Shown here: positions 50,076 through 60,556 of the stretch, piece by piece
Layout of the letters: the number at the start of each line of letters is the position of its first letter
How positions within the stretch are numbered: position 1 is the first letter of the stretch
Assembly (NCBI RefSeq): GCF_009711715.1
Contig: NZ_VENF01000004.1
Location: 62,001-126,000 of the forward strand
DNA from: Methylophaga sp.
Lineage (GTDB): Bacteria; Pseudomonadota; Gammaproteobacteria; Nitrosococcales; Methylophagaceae
DNA: 64,000 nucleotides
Direction: 5' to 3'
The notes under the pieces: model-generated
Database searches by the model: none
What the model saw: the letters and a program-made list of their open reading frames with translations, nothing else
What the model was told of the DNA's origin: nothing
Position numbers and translations under genes: made by a program

Positions 50076-51104
50076 ATGATCAAAGTCGGTATTGTTGGCG
50101 GCACCGGGTACACTGGTGTGGAACTGCTGAGACTCTTGGCCAACCACCCTGAAGTATCGCTGGAAGTTATCACTTCCCGTAGTGAAGCCGGCATGGCTGT
50201 CAGCGAACTATTCCCCAATCTGCGCGGCCATATCGATCTCAAATTCAGCGAGCCTGATCCGGATGTCCTGGCCCAGTGCGATGTAGTGTTTTTTGCCACC
50301 CCACACACCGTAGCAATGGCACTGGTACCCGAACTTATCAAACGCAACACCCGGGTCATTGATTTGTCGGCGGATTTCCGTCTCAAGGATCAGGCGGTCT
50401 GGGAACACTGGTACAACACCCCGCATACCTGTCCCGAATTATTCGACTCTGCTGTCTACGGCCTGCCGGAAATCAACCGTGAGCAGATTCGCCCGGCCCA
50501 GCTGGTCGCTGTGCCCGGCTGTTACCCTACGGCGACAGAACTCGGTTTTCTGCCATTGCTGGAAGCCGGTCTGATTGATCCCAAACATCTGATAGCCGAT
50601 GCCAAAACCGGGGTTAGCGGTGCGGGTCGTAAAGCGGCGATACCAATGCTGATGGCCGAAACCAGTGGCAGCTTCAAGGCCTATGGCGTCAGTGGTCATC
50701 GCCATTTGCCGGAAATCAAAGAGATTCTGTCGGCCTATTGTGGTGAGGCCGTCGACCTGACCTTTATCCCTCACCTGGCACCGATGGTTCGGGGTATCCA
50801 TGCAACCCTGTATGGCAGACTCAATAAAAATGCTGATTTGCAGGCTTTATTTGAGAATCGCTACCGGGATGAACCTTTTGTCGATGTCATGCCGGCCGGC
50901 AGTATGCCCGAAACCCGCAGCGTATCCGGTTCCAATGTCTGCCGTATCGCGGTTCACCAGCCGCAGGGCAGCGATACCGTTGTTGTGCTGTCGGTAATCG
51001 ATAACCTGGTGAAAGGCGCCTCAGGACAGGCCATTCATAATATGAATATTATGTTTGGCCTGGAGGAAACCACCGGTATCAACGTCATCGCGACCATGCC
51101 CTGA
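50076..51104 (+). CDS. argC: N-acetyl-gamma-glutamyl-phosphate reductase
   Basis: NADPH-dependent third step of arginine synthesis. Start at ATG 50076 ([21 protein letters not shown]), the family beginning, giving 342 residues; the frame upstream to 50013 is leader. The active-site cysteine is in [12 protein letters not shown], and [11 protein letters not shown] and HRHLPEI are also typical. It is coupled by one base to the next gene. Confidence 0.97.
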   Translation: MIKVGIVGGTGYTGVELLRLLANHPEVSLEVITSRSEAGMAVSELFPNLRGHIDLKFSEPDPDVLAQCDVVFFATPHTVAMALVPELIKRNTRVIDLSADFRLKDQAVWEHWYNTPHTCPELFDSAVYGLPEINREQIRPAQLVAVPGCYPTATELGFLPLLEAGLIDPKHLIADAKTGVSGAGRKAAIPMLMAETSGSFKAYGVSGHRHLPEIKEILSAYCGEAVDLTFIPHLAPMVRGIHATLYGRLNKNADLQALFENRYRDEPFVDVMPAGSMPETRSVSGSNVCRIAVHQPQGSDTVVVLSVIDNLVKGASGQAIHNMNIMFGLEETTGINVIATMP

Positions 51105-51802
51105 TGCTTGACCGCCCGTACGTTATTCATCCGCGGCGGCCCTACCGCTGCCTGCTGCTGGTCCTGATAGGCATTGTGCTCACCGCAGCGGCCATTATTT
51201 TCTGGGGCCAGAGGTGGCAGGACAAGCAGCTTGAAAAGCTGTCCGGACTGCAATCACAGCATGCACAGATGCAGGCGGAAAATCAGCGGCTGACCGAGGA
51301 AAACCGGCAACTGCAGGAACAGCTGATGGGGATCAACCAGATGCAGGCACTGCAACAGGCGACTGATTCCAAACTAGAGACCGAATTACAGCTGTTACAG
51401 GATCGGGTGATTGAGCTTAACAAGGAACTACTGTTTTACCAGAACATAACGCAGGGCACTGCCAGCAGTGAATTACAGGTTCGTGAACTGCATCTGCGAC
51501 AGGTGGCTGAGGATCCGTCATCCTATCTTTACCGGATTGTGCTCACGCAGGGTAAGCGAATCACTAAATCCATCAAGGGTGATGTATTAATCACACTGAA
51601 CCTGAAAGGGAATGGAGAGGCGCAATCCCGACTGGTGGAAACCCAGGCATTGAATATACGCCATGTGCAAGTGCTTGAAGGCACTATGAAATTAGCAGAA
51701 AATGAGCAACCGGACAGTATTCGGGTCATGCTGAGACAGTCCGATAAAACCCTGACCGAGCGGACATTCAAGTGGGAAGTTACCACCTCCCCGGCATCAT
51801 GA
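51104..51802 (+). CDS. DUF6776 bitopic membrane protein
   Basis: Inner-membrane protein of unknown role. It has a cytoplasmic N-terminus ([15 protein letters not shown]), one membrane helix (about 17-37) and a long coiled coil (about 45-115, HAQMQAENQRLTEENRQLQ). A periplasmic beta domain of about 110 residues follows (YLYRIVLTQGKRITKSIKG ... TFKWEV). The start overlaps the argC stop (TGATG). argC, this gene, bactofilin and erpA recur together in gammaproteobacteria, which points to a link with the cytoskeletal bactofilin next door. Confidence 0.85.
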   Translation: MLDRPYVIHPRRPYRCLLLVLIGIVLTAAAIIFWGQRWQDKQLEKLSGLQSQHAQMQAENQRLTEENRQLQEQLMGINQMQALQQATDSKLETELQLLQDRVIELNKELLFYQNITQGTASSELQVRELHLRQVAEDPSSYLYRIVLTQGKRITKSIKGDVLITLNLKGNGEAQSRLVETQALNIRHVQVLEGTMKLAENEQPDSIRVMLRQSDKTLTERTFKWEVTTSPAS

Positions 51803-51810
51803 GGTAAATC

Positions 51811-52260
51811 ATGTTCAACAAAAACAAAGCCAAGAAAAAGAAGTCCACCAGCCGCATTGACACTCTTATCGGCCGTCATACCCATATCAAGGGTGATATC
51901 AGTTTCAGTGGTGGCCTGCGTGTCGATGGCACGATAGAGGGTAATATTAATGCTACCGGCGATGAATCCTCCGTGCTGACACTCAGCGATCACGGCAGCA
52001 TTGATGGCGAAATCCGGGTACCCAATATCATTATCAACGGTCAGATCAACGGCAATGTATTTGTCTCCAATCATGTTGAACTGGCGCCCAGGGCGCGCAT
52101 TAACGGCAATCTTTACTACCGCCTGCTGGAAATGGCGATGGGCAGTGAAGTTAACGGCCACTTGATCCGGGCCCAGGAAGATACTGATATTCTGGAACTG
52201 GAACATGAAGTGTTTGAGGATGAAGCACAGTTTCATCTGGAACAAAAACAAGAATCCTGA
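51811..52260 (+). CDS. Bactofilin family cytoskeletal protein
   Basis: Polymer-forming protein with a right-handed beta-helix core. The core (about 20-125) shows the repeating glycine/hydrophobic pattern HIKGDISFSGGLRVDGTIEG, IDGEIRVPNIIINGQING and ARINGNLYYRLLEMAMGSEV. It is flanked by a Lys-rich N-terminus (KNKAKKKKSTS), possibly for membrane attachment, and an acidic tail. 149 residues. It follows the DUF6776 gene by 8 bases. Confidence 0.95.
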   Translation: MFNKNKAKKKKSTSRIDTLIGRHTHIKGDISFSGGLRVDGTIEGNINATGDESSVLTLSDHGSIDGEIRVPNIIINGQINGNVFVSNHVELAPRARINGNLYYRLLEMAMGSEVNGHLIRAQEDTDILELEHEVFEDEAQFHLEQKQES

Positions 52261-52278
52261 ACGATTCGAGTTTAAATC

Positions 52279-52307
52279 TTGACTAATTTAGTCAGAATTT
52301 GGATAAT
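52279..52307 (+). promoter_or_regulatory. Sigma70 promoter of erpA
   Basis: TTGACT (52279-52284, 5 of 6 consensus), 17-base spacer, GATAAT (52302-52307, 5 of 6). The predicted start near 52314 gives a 30-base leader containing TTTTTGGAG as ribosome binding site. Confidence 0.7.
52281..52293. promoter_or_regulatory. IscR type 1-like operator overlapping the erpA -35 element
   Basis: GACTAATTTAGTC is an inverted repeat about one central base and fits the core GACT-RWWWY-AGTC of type 1 IscR sites exactly; the outer flanks fit only partly. In E. coli, erpA is repressed by cluster-loaded IscR through a type 1 site, so position and target both agree. Confidence 0.65.
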
Positions 52308-52343
52308 AATTAACCAGTAAACAAGTTATTTTTGGAGTAAATT

Positions 52344-52688
52344 ATGACCAGCGAAATGCCCAGCCCCATCATTTTTACCGAGGCAGCGGCAGCTAAGGTC
52401 AGCGACCTGATTGCTGAAGAAGGCAACGATCAGCTGAAACTGCGTGTATTCATCACCGGTGGCGGCTGCTCCGGTTTCCAGTATGGATTCACCTTTGAAG
52501 AAGATGTCAGCGAAGAGGACACCAAAATTGAGAAAGGTGGTGTCACGCTGCTGGTTGATCCCGCCAGCTATCAGTATCTGGTCGGTGCGGAAATCGACTT
52601 TACTGACGGCATCGAAGGTTCGCAGTTCGTCATCCGTAACCCGAATGCCACCACAACCTGTGGCTGCGGTTCATCATTCTCGCCCTGA
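52344..52688 (+). CDS. erpA: A-type iron-sulfur carrier ErpA
   Basis: Delivers Fe-S clusters to target enzymes such as IspG/IspH. 114 residues with the three conserved cysteines: Cys42 in [11 protein letters not shown], and Cys106/Cys108 in [10 protein letters not shown] strong ribosome binding site (TTGGAG) precedes the ATG. Gene order after argC-DUF6776-bactofilin and the IscR-like site support ErpA rather than IscA. Confidence 0.96.
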   Translation: MTSEMPSPIIFTEAAAAKVSDLIAEEGNDQLKLRVFITGGGCSGFQYGFTFEEDVSEEDTKIEKGGVTLLVDPASYQYLVGAEIDFTDGIEGSQFVIRNPNATTTCGCGSSFSP

Positions 52689-52707
52689 TCCAGGCTGAAT
52701 ATATACC

Positions 52708-52741
52708 AAAAACCGGTGAGGTCTGACCCACCGGTTTTTTT
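52708..52741 (+). terminator. Rho-independent terminator after erpA
   Basis: An 11-bp stem (AAAAACCGGTG at 52708-52718, complement at 52729-52739) with a partly structured 10-base loop ends in seven T (52735-52741). It lies 19 bases past the erpA stop. Confidence 0.9.
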
Positions 52742-52815
52742 GTGTCTGCCATTTCTGAATTGTTTGTCTCTCCATGCTTGGTTTATGCTTGCGAAAGACA
52801 GGCAAGGAGAAATTG

Positions 52816-54081
52816 ATGTTTTCCAAGTGGCAATGGCTTTTAACTCAGTTAGGTCGAAAACTGTGGCTGCGGTCCGCCTTGTTTGCGCTGCTGGCGATTT
52901 TCACCGCGCTGATTGCGATTCCGGTCGAACTGTTCATCAAAGAGCCATTCCCCTTCAGCATCGGCGCTGAGTCAGTCGGCGATATTCTCAATATCCTGGC
53001 TTCCAGCATGCTGGCTGTCACCACCTTCTCCCTCAGTGTGATGGTGTCTGCCTACACCGCGGCCAGTTCCAGCGCCACACCACGTGCCACCAAACTGGTC
53101 AGGCAGGATTCGACAACACAGAACGTGCTGGCCACCTTTATCGGTTCCTTCCTGTTCAGTCTGGTCGGTATTATCGCCCTGAGCACCGACCTGTACGGTG
53201 AAAACGGCCGGCTTATTCTGTTTGCCGTCACCATCGCCGTGGTAGTCATTATCGTTGTCACGATGCTGCGCTGGATAGAGCACCTCTCAAAGCTGGGACG
53301 GCTCGGTGAAACCACTGACAGGGTCGAAGATGCAGCCAGTCAGGCTATACAACAACGCGTCGATTATCCCTGTCTCGGTGCCCGCCGCCTGGACTGGGAC
53401 CATCTGCCAGACTATTTCGACCAGCAAATCTACCCGGTAAAAACCGGCTATGTTCAGCACATTGATATCAGCAAGCTGAATCATTACGGTGAATTTTATA
53501 AAGGTGAAATCTCGGTGCTGACCGAACCGGGCCAGTTTATTCACCCCGCAGAAGCCATTGCCTGTTTTGATGGTGAACTGACGGAAGATATCGAAAATGA
53601 CATCCGCGCTGCTTTCACTGTCGGTAATGAACGCTCTTTTGACCAGGATCCGCGTTTCGGTCTGTCGGTACTGGCCGAAATCGCCTCGCGCGCCCTGTCG
53701 CCCGCGGTCAATGATCCCGGGACAGCTATTGATATCATCAGCCGTGCCGTTCGTTTGTTACTGCCCTGGCGTGAACATGCCAGTCTTGAAGATGACAATG
53801 AGAAAATTGTCTATCCCCATGTCCGCATCTCTGAAATCCAACTGGATGATTTGTTTGAAGATGTGTTTATGCCGATTGCCCGTGACGGTGCCGGTTTGGT
53901 TGAAATTCAGCTCAGGCTGCAAAAATCTTTACTGGCCTTGAAGCGGCTCTGCCCCGACTGTTTCGCCGAACAGGTCGTGCGACATTCCCAAATGGCTTAC
54001 GAGCGTGCCGAACTGACACTGAATTTGGATGCTGAAAAACAGCGGCTGAAACAGATCGTCGAAAAAATTCACAACGAATAG
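52816..54081 (+). CDS. DUF2254 membrane protein
   Basis: Predicted inner-membrane protein of unknown function. From ATG 52816 (MFSKWQWLLTQLGRKLW), preceded by AAGGAGA, it has 421 residues. An upstream in-frame start at 52774 falls next to the erpA terminator and is unlikely. About four hydrophobic segments lie in the first 165 residues (SALFALLAIFTALIAIPVEL; ILASSMLAVTTFSLSVMV; FIGSFLFSLVGIIALS; LILFAVTIAVVVIIVVTML). A soluble C-terminal domain of about 250 residues carries GETTDRVEDA and RALSPAVNDPGTAIDII. Bounded by a terminator and the tetR operator, it is a single-gene unit. Confidence 0.88.
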   Translation: MFSKWQWLLTQLGRKLWLRSALFALLAIFTALIAIPVELFIKEPFPFSIGAESVGDILNILASSMLAVTTFSLSVMVSAYTAASSSATPRATKLVRQDSTTQNVLATFIGSFLFSLVGIIALSTDLYGENGRLILFAVTIAVVVIIVVTMLRWIEHLSKLGRLGETTDRVEDAASQAIQQRVDYPCLGARRLDWDHLPDYFDQQIYPVKTGYVQHIDISKLNHYGEFYKGEISVLTEPGQFIHPAEAIACFDGELTEDIENDIRAAFTVGNERSFDQDPRFGLSVLAEIASRALSPAVNDPGTAIDIISRAVRLLLPWREHASLEDDNEKIVYPHVRISEIQLDDLFEDVFMPIARDGAGLVEIQLRLQKSLLALKRLCPDCFAEQVVRHSQMAYERAELTLNLDAEKQRLKQIVEKIHNE

Positions 54082-54102
54082 CTTTTCCTGTAGACGAACG
54101 CA

Positions 54103-54131
54103 TTTACATTTTGTTTTCTACCACCTAAAAT
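54103..54131 (+). promoter_or_regulatory. Sigma70 promoter of the tetR-efflux operon
   Basis: TTTACA (54103-54108, 5 of 6 consensus), 17-base spacer, TAAAAT (54126-54131, 5 of 6). The -10 and the predicted start (near 54138) lie inside the palindromic operator, so repressor binding would block initiation directly. Confidence 0.7.
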
Positions 54132-54158
54132 GAATGAACGTTCATTCATTTTAGGTGG
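54121..54158. promoter_or_regulatory. Perfect 38-bp palindromic operator for the TetR regulator
   Basis: The left arm CCACCTAAAATGAATGAAC is the exact reverse complement of the right arm, with no spacer. The core TGAATGAACGTTCATTCA is of the type bound by AcrR-like TetR repressors. The operator covers the -10 and the transcription start, and its right arm holds the AGGTGG ribosome binding site; it ends four bases before the tetR ATG. Confidence 0.9.
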
Positions 54159-54162
54159 CAAA

Positions 54163-54762
54163 ATGACTCAGATACCCACCAAAGACAAGCAGGAAGTTAT
54201 CCTGCAAGCCACGCTGGAACTCCTCGCCAGCAACGGTTTTCATGGTTTTTCTATGAAACAGCTGGCGACACGTGCAGGAGTGGCGACAGGCACCATTTAT
54301 CTGTATTTCAAAGACCGGGAAGCGCTCATTGCCGAACTCCACAGCAGGATAATAGAAGCGTTTGCCGAAGCCGCGTTTAGTGATCACGACGGATCGCAGA
54401 CTTTAAAACAACGCTACCAGCGGATCTGCGCCAATATCTGGCACTTCTGTATTAACAACCGCGCGATTACCCTGAGCAAAGCGCAGTTTGATCACCTGCC
54501 TACTGATGTATTACGCAGTCAGCGTCAGGATGCCTGGCAGCAGTTTCAGCCGCTCCGCGATCTGTTTGCCGAGGGCCGTCGTCAGAAGCTGATTAAGGAT
54601 CTGCCTGACGATGTTTTGGGCAGCCTCAGTTTTGAACCTTATATGTATATGGCCAGTCAGCAACTGTTAGGCGTGATTAAAGTCGATCAGGCACAGCTGA
54701 ATCAGATTATGGACGCATCCTGGGATGCAATTGCTACCGGCGCTCAGCAAGCCCGGGAATAG
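54163..54762 (+). CDS. TetR/AcrR-family repressor of the adjacent efflux pump
   Basis: Dimeric repressor, expected to sense a pump substrate. Start at ATG 54163 (MTQIPTKDKQEVILQATLELL), 199 residues. The ATG at 54130 lies inside the operator and upstream of the predicted start of transcription, so it is rejected. Helix-turn-helix: GFSMKQLATRAGVATGTIYLYF (about 34-55), a strong TetR signature. The C-terminal ligand domain has KAQFDHLP and FEPYMYMASQQLLG. It is first in an operon with the three pump genes, so it should repress itself together with them. Confidence 0.93.
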   Translation: MTQIPTKDKQEVILQATLELLASNGFHGFSMKQLATRAGVATGTIYLYFKDREALIAELHSRIIEAFAEAAFSDHDGSQTLKQRYQRICANIWHFCINNRAITLSKAQFDHLPTDVLRSQRQDAWQQFQPLRDLFAEGRRQKLIKDLPDDVLGSLSFEPYMYMASQQLLGVIKVDQAQLNQIMDASWDAIATGAQQARE

Positions 54763-54771
54763 GAGATCGCA

Positions 54772-55932
54772 ATGACCACCAGCTTCAGATTACCGTTAAC
54801 ACTGACACTCTGTTTTAGCCTCCTGCTGTCTGGCTGTGATCAGCAGGCAGCCGAGCAAGGCAGCCAGCAGGAACGGCCGCCGGCCGCTGTCAATGTCGTT
54901 ACCCTTCAGCCGCAAACGGTCACACTGACCAGCTCCCTGCCTGCCCGCACTGTGGCATTTCGCAAAGCCGATGTCAGACCTCAGGTCAGTGGCATTATTG
55001 AAAACCGCCTGTTTGAAGAAGGATCACAAATCGAAGCGGGGCAGCAGTTGTATCAGATTGATCCTGCCCTTTATGAAGCCGAACTGGCCAATACCAAAGC
55101 ACAGCTTGCCCGTGCAGAAGCGGCATTAAAAACGGCCAAGGCACGTGAAAATCGTTACCAGAACCTGCTTGATGACAACGCCATCAGCCGCCAGGAATAC
55201 GACGATGCGCTGGCAACCTACCAGCAGGCTCTGGCCGAGATCCAAGTCCGGCGGGCGGCGGTGACCACGGCCGAGACCAATCTTGATTACACCCAGGTAA
55301 ATGCGCCTATTTCCGGCCGCATCGGTAAGTCCAATGTGACCGAAGGGGCACTGGTCACAGCACAGCAAGCCGAGGTGCTGGCGACGATACACCAGCTGGA
55401 TCCGATGTATATCGATATTGCCCAGCCTTCCAGAGCTTTGCTGGATTTGCGCAAAAAAATCATCGATCGCGAGATTAATCAGCAATCAGCACCGACCGTC
55501 ACCCTCACGCTGGAAGACGGCAGTCGCTACCCCCATAAAGGCAAGCTACAGTTTGCCGAGGTCGATGTTGACCCATCCACCGGAGATGTGGTGCTGCGCG
55601 CGATCATGCCCAACCCCGATCAGCTTTTGTTACCGGGCATGTTTGTCCGCGCTGAAATTACTGAAGGTGAAGTCAGCAATGCAATACTGGCACCACAGAA
55701 AGGCATCAGTTTTAACCGCGAAGGCGATGCCACGGCGCTGGTCGTCAATGGCAATAATCAGGTCGAATCCCGGCAACTGGAAATTGGCCGCGCCATTGGC
55801 GAAAACTGGCTGGTCAAATCCGGCCTCAATGCCGGCGATAAGATGATTGTGGCCGGTTTGCAGAAGGTGGCACCCGGTGCCAAGGTCACGATTGACCAGA
55901 ATAAGCCGCAAGATAAAGCGAGCGGAGGCTGA
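54772..55932 (+). CDS. RND efflux periplasmic adaptor (AcrA/MexA family), lipoprotein
   Basis: Bridges the inner-membrane pump and the outer-membrane channel. Lipoprotein signal with lipobox LLSGC (about residue 22). Barrel-sandwich halves contain [30 protein letters not shown] and [19 protein letters not shown]. The hairpin coiled coil is at about 97-165. Beta-barrel and membrane-proximal domains follow ([22 protein letters not shown]). 386 residues. AGGAGA precedes the ATG; it follows tetR by 9 bases. Confidence 0.95.
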   Translation: MTTSFRLPLTLTLCFSLLLSGCDQQAAEQGSQQERPPAAVNVVTLQPQTVTLTSSLPARTVAFRKADVRPQVSGIIENRLFEEGSQIEAGQQLYQIDPALYEAELANTKAQLARAEAALKTAKARENRYQNLLDDNAISRQEYDDALATYQQALAEIQVRRAAVTTAETNLDYTQVNAPISGRIGKSNVTEGALVTAQQAEVLATIHQLDPMYIDIAQPSRALLDLRKKIIDREINQQSAPTVTLTLEDGSRYPHKGKLQFAEVDVDPSTGDVVLRAIMPNPDQLLLPGMFVRAEITEGEVSNAILAPQKGISFNREGDATALVVNGNNQVESRQLEIGRAIGENWLVKSGLNAGDKMIVAGLQKVAPGAKVTIDQNKPQDKASGG

Positions 55933-55934
55933 TC

Positions 55935-58900
55935 ATGGCCAGATTCTTTATCGACCGCCCGGTTTTTGCCTGGGTTATTGCGATTCTGATTATGCTTGCC
56001 GGGGTACTGGCTATATTCCAGCTGCCGGTCTCACAATATCCGGAAGTCGCACCGCCCTCAGTTGAAATCCGCACCACCTACCCCGGTGCTTCGGCTGAAA
56101 CTGTTGAGGATTCGGTAATACAGGTGCTCGAACAGAACCTGACCGGTATCGACAATGTGCTCTATATGTCAGCCACCAGCGACTCAACCGGTATTGGCCA
56201 ACTGACCATTACCTTTGAGGCCGGCACCGATCCGGATATTGCCCAGGTACAGGTGCAGAATAAACTGCAGGGCGCCATGCCGCTGCTGCCACAAGAAGTC
56301 CAGGAACAGGGAATACGTGTAACCAAATCCAGCACCGGCTTTTTGATGGTGCTCGGTTTTGTTTCTGCTGATAACAGCATGGATCGCTACGATATTTCCG
56401 ATTATGTCGGGGCCAATATTCAGGATCCGCTAAGCCGGGTCAATGGCGTGGGCCGCATTCAGATTTTCGGCTCCCAGTATGCGATGCGGATCTGGCTTAA
56501 TCCGGAGAGGCTCAATCACTATCATCTGACCACCGAGGATGTGGTACTGGCAATCCGTGCACAGAACGCGCAGATTGCCGCCGGTGAACTCGGTGGCGCC
56601 CCCGCAGTGGAAGATCAGCAGTTTAACGCCAATATCGTGGTGCAGACGCGGCTGGAAACACCGGAAGAATTCAGCAATATCATCCTCCGTGTCAATCAGG
56701 ATGGTTCACAGGTTCGACTCGGCGATGTCGCCCGGGTCGAACTCGGCGGTGAGAGCTATCAATACGAAACCGAGTACAACAAACAGCCCGCTGCCGGGAT
56801 TGGCATCACACTCGCTTCCGGCGCGAATGCGCTGGATACGGCCAACAACATCCGGCAACGCATTGATGAGCTGGACGACTTTTTTCCGGCAGGTCTGGAA
56901 GTGGTTTATCCCTACGACACCACGCCCTTTGTCAAATTGTCGATTGAAGGGGTTGTCCACACACTGATTGAAGCCGTGATACTGGTATTTCTGGTCATGT
57001 TTCTGTTTTTGCAGAACTTCCGGGCCACCCTGATTCCGACGATTACGGTGCCGATTGTCCTGCTCGGTACCTTTGCGATTCTTTATGCCTTCGGTTTTTC
57101 CATCAATACCCTGACCATGTTCGCCATGGTGCTGGCCATTGGCCTGCTGGTGGATGATGCGATTGTGGTGGTAGAGAATGTCGAACGGGTGATGCACGAA
57201 GACCGGCTCTCCCCACGGGAGGCAACGCGCAAGTCGATGGACCAGATCACCAGTGCCCTGGTGGGTATTGCCCTGGTTTTGTCGGCGGTATTTATACCAA
57301 TGGCTTTTTTCGGCGGTTCTACCGGTGTTATCTATCGCCAGTTCTCGATTGCCGTGGTCTCCGCCATGGCCCTGTCGGTACTGATTGCCCTGACTTTGAC
57401 ACCCGCGCTTTGTGCTGCTTTCCTCAAGCCTACCGACGAAGAACACTACGAACGCAAAGGCTTTTTCGGCTGGTTTAACCGCACATTCAACCGCGCCACC
57501 AACCGTTATCAGGGCACTGTCGAACATATGATTGGCCGCAGCGGCCGCTATATGCTGATCTATGTGGTTATTGTGGCTGTGCTGGCGGTACTGTTTACGC
57601 GCCTGCCGGGCTCCTTTCTGCCCGAGGAGGATCAGGGCCTGATGTTCAGCCAGATGGTGCTGCCGCCGAATGCATCCATGGAGCGCTCGATTGAGGTCAT
57701 GAACAAAATCGAGGACTATTACCTGGAGCAGGAAAAAGGCAACGTCGAGTCCGTATTTTCGGTGATTGGTTTCAGCTTTGGTGGTCGCGGTCAGAACAAT
57801 GGACTGGCATTCATCAGCATGGAAGACTGGGACGAACGCACTGAACCGGAACAGCATGTGCAACAGGTCGCAGCCAGGGCCAATACCTATTTTGCCAGTT
57901 TGAAGAATGCGGTCGCTTTTGCAATAGCACCACCACCGATTCGCGAACTGGGTAATGCCAGTGGCTTTGATATGCAATTGCAGGATCTGGGCGGACTTGG
58001 TCACCAGGCCTTATTGGATGCCCGTAATCAATTGCTGCAACTGGCAGCGCAGGAACCCCGGCTGATGGGGGTTCGACATAATGGTCAGGATGATACTCCG
58101 CAGTTCAAGCTCGATGTCGATCACACCAAGGCCGCTGCCTTTGGTGTAGAGCTTGCTGATATCAACGATACCTTCACCACGGCCTGGGCATCCAGATACG
58201 TGAATGACTTTATTGACAATGGCCGCATCAAACGGGTTTATGTCCAGGGCGATGCCCCCTACAGAATGATGCCTGCCGATGTCGGCGAGTGGTATGTGCG
58301 AAATGACAATAATGAGATGGTCTCTCTGGCTTCACTGACCGATGGACGCTGGATTTATGGCTCGCCCCGGCTGGAACGCTATAACGGTGTTTCTTCAGTC
58401 AATATTCAAGGTGAAGGGGCGCCGGGCATCAGTTCGGGCGATGCCATGCTGGCTATGGAGGAACTGGTGGCCCAGTTGCCAGAAGGCATCGGTTTTCAAT
58501 GGACCGGTTTGTCATTGCAGGAACGCCAGTCCGGTGACCAGGCTCCCCTGCTCTATGCTATGTCGATTCTGGTTGTCTTCCTCTGTCTGGCAGCCCTTTA
58601 TGAAAGCTGGTCGGTACCGTTCTCGGTGATGCTGGTCGTGCCGCTCGGCGTATTAGGGGCGGTCATTTTTGCTTTGCTGAGAGGTCTGTCCAATGATGTC
58701 TTTTTCCAGGTGGGTTTGCTCACGACCATTGGTCTGTCCTCAAAAAACGCCATACTGATTGTGGAGTTTGCCAAGTCACTATACGAGGATGGCATGAGCC
58801 TCTCTAAGGCAACACTGGAAGCCGTTCGGATGCGGCTGCGTCCCATTCTGATGACGTCACTGGCCTTTATGCTCGGTGTCACCCCCCTGATGCTCGCCTC

Positions 58901-59081
58901 CGGTGCCGGCTCGGCCAGTCAGAATGCGATCGGCACCGGTGTCTTCGGCGGCATTTTTACTGCGACGGTGCTGGCCGTGTTCTTTATCCCGGTCTTTTTT
59001 GTCGTGGTATTCAGTCTGGCTGAACGTATCAGCGGCAACAGGAAAAGAGACAAGGCTGCTGGGGAGGAGGCACAAGCATGA
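55935..59081 (+). CDS. RND multidrug efflux transporter (AcrB/MexB, HAE1 family)
   Basis: Proton-driven trimeric pump exporting hydrophobic compounds. 1048 residues, the HAE1 length. It starts [21 protein letters not shown], as in AcrB. The proton-relay aspartate pair is in [17 protein letters not shown] in TM4, and the matching segment [21 protein letters not shown] is in TM10. The periplasmic porter region contains [19 protein letters not shown] and the LPEEDQG motif. It starts 2 bases after the adaptor gene and overlaps the channel gene by four bases. Confidence 0.97.
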   Translation: MARFFIDRPVFAWVIAILIMLAGVLAIFQLPVSQYPEVAPPSVEIRTTYPGASAETVEDSVIQVLEQNLTGIDNVLYMSATSDSTGIGQLTITFEAGTDPDIAQVQVQNKLQGAMPLLPQEVQEQGIRVTKSSTGFLMVLGFVSADNSMDRYDISDYVGANIQDPLSRVNGVGRIQIFGSQYAMRIWLNPERLNHYHLTTEDVVLAIRAQNAQIAAGELGGAPAVEDQQFNANIVVQTRLETPEEFSNIILRVNQDGSQVRLGDVARVELGGESYQYETEYNKQPAAGIGITLASGANALDTANNIRQRIDELDDFFPAGLEVVYPYDTTPFVKLSIEGVVHTLIEAVILVFLVMFLFLQNFRATLIPTITVPIVLLGTFAILYAFGFSINTLTMFAMVLAIGLLVDDAIVVVENVERVMHEDRLSPREATRKSMDQITSALVGIALVLSAVFIPMAFFGGSTGVIYRQFSIAVVSAMALSVLIALTLTPALCAAFLKPTDEEHYERKGFFGWFNRTFNRATNRYQGTVEHMIGRSGRYMLIYVVIVAVLAVLFTRLPGSFLPEEDQGLMFSQMVLPPNASMERSIEVMNKIEDYYLEQEKGNVESVFSVIGFSFGGRGQNNGLAFISMEDWDERTEPEQHVQQVAARANTYFASLKNAVAFAIAPPPIRELGNASGFDMQLQDLGGLGHQALLDARNQLLQLAAQEPRLMGVRHNGQDDTPQFKLDVDHTKAAAFGVELADINDTFTTAWASRYVNDFIDNGRIKRVYVQGDAPYRMMPADVGEWYVRNDNNEMVSLASLTDGRWIYGSPRLERYNGVSSVNIQGEGAPGISSGDAMLAMEELVAQLPEGIGFQWTGLSLQERQSGDQAPLLYAMSILVVFLCLAALYESWSVPFSVMLVVPLGVLGAVIFALLRGLSNDVFFQVGLLTTIGLSSKNAILIVEFAKSLYEDGMSLSKATLEAVRMRLRPILMTSLAFMLGVTPLMLASGAGSASQNAIGTGVFGGIFTATVLAVFFIPVFFVVVFSLAERISGNRKRDKAAGEEAQA

Positions 59082-60484
59082 TTACCATCATCAGGAAACT
59101 CGCTGTATTGTGTCTGACGATCGCAGTCTCGGCCTGCTCGATGATCCCGGCCTATGAGCGGCCGCAACCGGTCATTAGCCTTGAGAACAATGTCGGTACA
59201 GCGTCCCTGCCGGTCGCCGAACTGGGCTGGCAGCAGTTTTATCAGAATGCAACTTTGCAGGAACTGATTAAGATGGCGCTGGAGCATAATCAGGAGCTGA
59301 AGATCGCCTCACTCAGTGTCCAGCAACTACAGCAGCAATATCGAATTCAGCGTGCAGCCCGTCTTCCCACCATTGATGCCCAGGGCGAAGCCAGCCGTAG
59401 CCGCACGCCCGAGTCACTGAGCTTTCTCGACAGGGGCGGTATCAACGAGCAATACAGTGTCGGGCTGGGTATCACCAGCTGGGAAATCGACTTCTTTGGT
59501 CGTATCGACAGTCTGTCCCGATCTGCGCTGCAACAGTATTTTGCCAGTCGCGCTGCGCGTGACAGTGCCCAGCTCAGTCTGATTGCCGAAGTCGCCGACA
59601 GCTGGTTCAGCTGGCAGGCATCGCAGGCACAGGCAACGCTGGCCGCAGATACCCGCCAGGCGCGTGAGGAAACTTATCATCTGATTCGCAAACGCTTTGA
59701 CAATGGTCTGGCCTCAGAGCTGGATGTTCGTCAGGCAGAAACCGCTGTTCACGAAGCCCGGATCCTGGAAGCGCAAGCGCGGCAACAGGCTAATCAGTTC
59801 TTCACTACCCTGCAGTTACTGACCGGGCAGACGCTGGACAAGGCGCAGTGGCAGGCTGACTGGCAAGCTATCGGTCAGCTGCGGGATCTGCCGACAGACC
59901 TCTCGTCAGAGGTATTACTGCAGCGCCCCGATGTGCAGCAGGCGGAGCACCAGATTAAATCCGCCAATGCCGATATCGGCGCTGCCCGCGCTGCCTTTTT
60001 CCCAAGGATAAGCCTAACTGCCAGCCTGGGCCTGGCCGGCACCACACCAGCGCAGTTAACCGAGGCAGGCAGCCGACAATGGCAGATCGCACCGCAATTT
60101 ACTCTGCCCTTGCTCGACTGGGGCGTGAATCAGGCCAACCTTGATGTGGCAGAATTGCAGAAAGACATCAATATTGCAGACTATCAGCAGATCATCCAGC
60201 AGGCCTTCAAGGAGGTTCGTGACGAGATGGAAGCCAGGATCACGCTGGACGATCAGTTACAGGCACAACAGGATCTGACCAGGGCCAGTGAACGCAGCCT
60301 TGAGCTTGCCCGTTCGCGTTTCGATGCCGGTATTGACAGCTATCTGGATGTTCTCGATGCTCAGCGTAGCGCTATCAATAGCAAGCTGAATCTTATCAGT
60401 ATTGAATTACAGCGACTGCGTAATCAGCTGACATTATACAAAGCCCTGGGCGGCGGCCTCTATGCCCATTCTCCTGAAATGTGA
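59078..60484 (+). CDS. RND efflux outer-membrane channel lipoprotein (OprM/NodT family)
   Basis: TolC-like trimeric exit duct. Lipoprotein signal ending VSACS (Cys20) with mature SMIPAYERP. Two OEP repeats follow: first with [29 protein letters not shown] and [15 protein letters not shown], second with [30 protein letters not shown] and [19 protein letters not shown]. 468 residues. The start overlaps the pump gene stop (ATGA). It completes a self-contained three-part pump. Confidence 0.95.
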   Translation: MITIIRKLAVLCLTIAVSACSMIPAYERPQPVISLENNVGTASLPVAELGWQQFYQNATLQELIKMALEHNQELKIASLSVQQLQQQYRIQRAARLPTIDAQGEASRSRTPESLSFLDRGGINEQYSVGLGITSWEIDFFGRIDSLSRSALQQYFASRAARDSAQLSLIAEVADSWFSWQASQAQATLAADTRQAREETYHLIRKRFDNGLASELDVRQAETAVHEARILEAQARQQANQFFTTLQLLTGQTLDKAQWQADWQAIGQLRDLPTDLSSEVLLQRPDVQQAEHQIKSANADIGAARAAFFPRISLTASLGLAGTTPAQLTEAGSRQWQIAPQFTLPLLDWGVNQANLDVAELQKDINIADYQQIIQQAFKEVRDEMEARITLDDQLQAQQDLTRASERSLELARSRFDAGIDSYLDVLDAQRSAINSKLNLISIELQRLRNQLTLYKALGGGLYAHSPEM

Positions 60485-60556
60485 ACTCAACGGTTTGTTT
60501 TAATAGAAAATTTAATTTATGGTTGAGTTGAATTTCACAACGACAAGGAGAGAAAG

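Noticed and set aside
56706..58004. 432-residue open frame on the minus strand
   Set aside because: It lies wholly antisense to the RND pump gene, is rich in His/Gln/Asn and has no domain; a shadow of GC-biased third positions.
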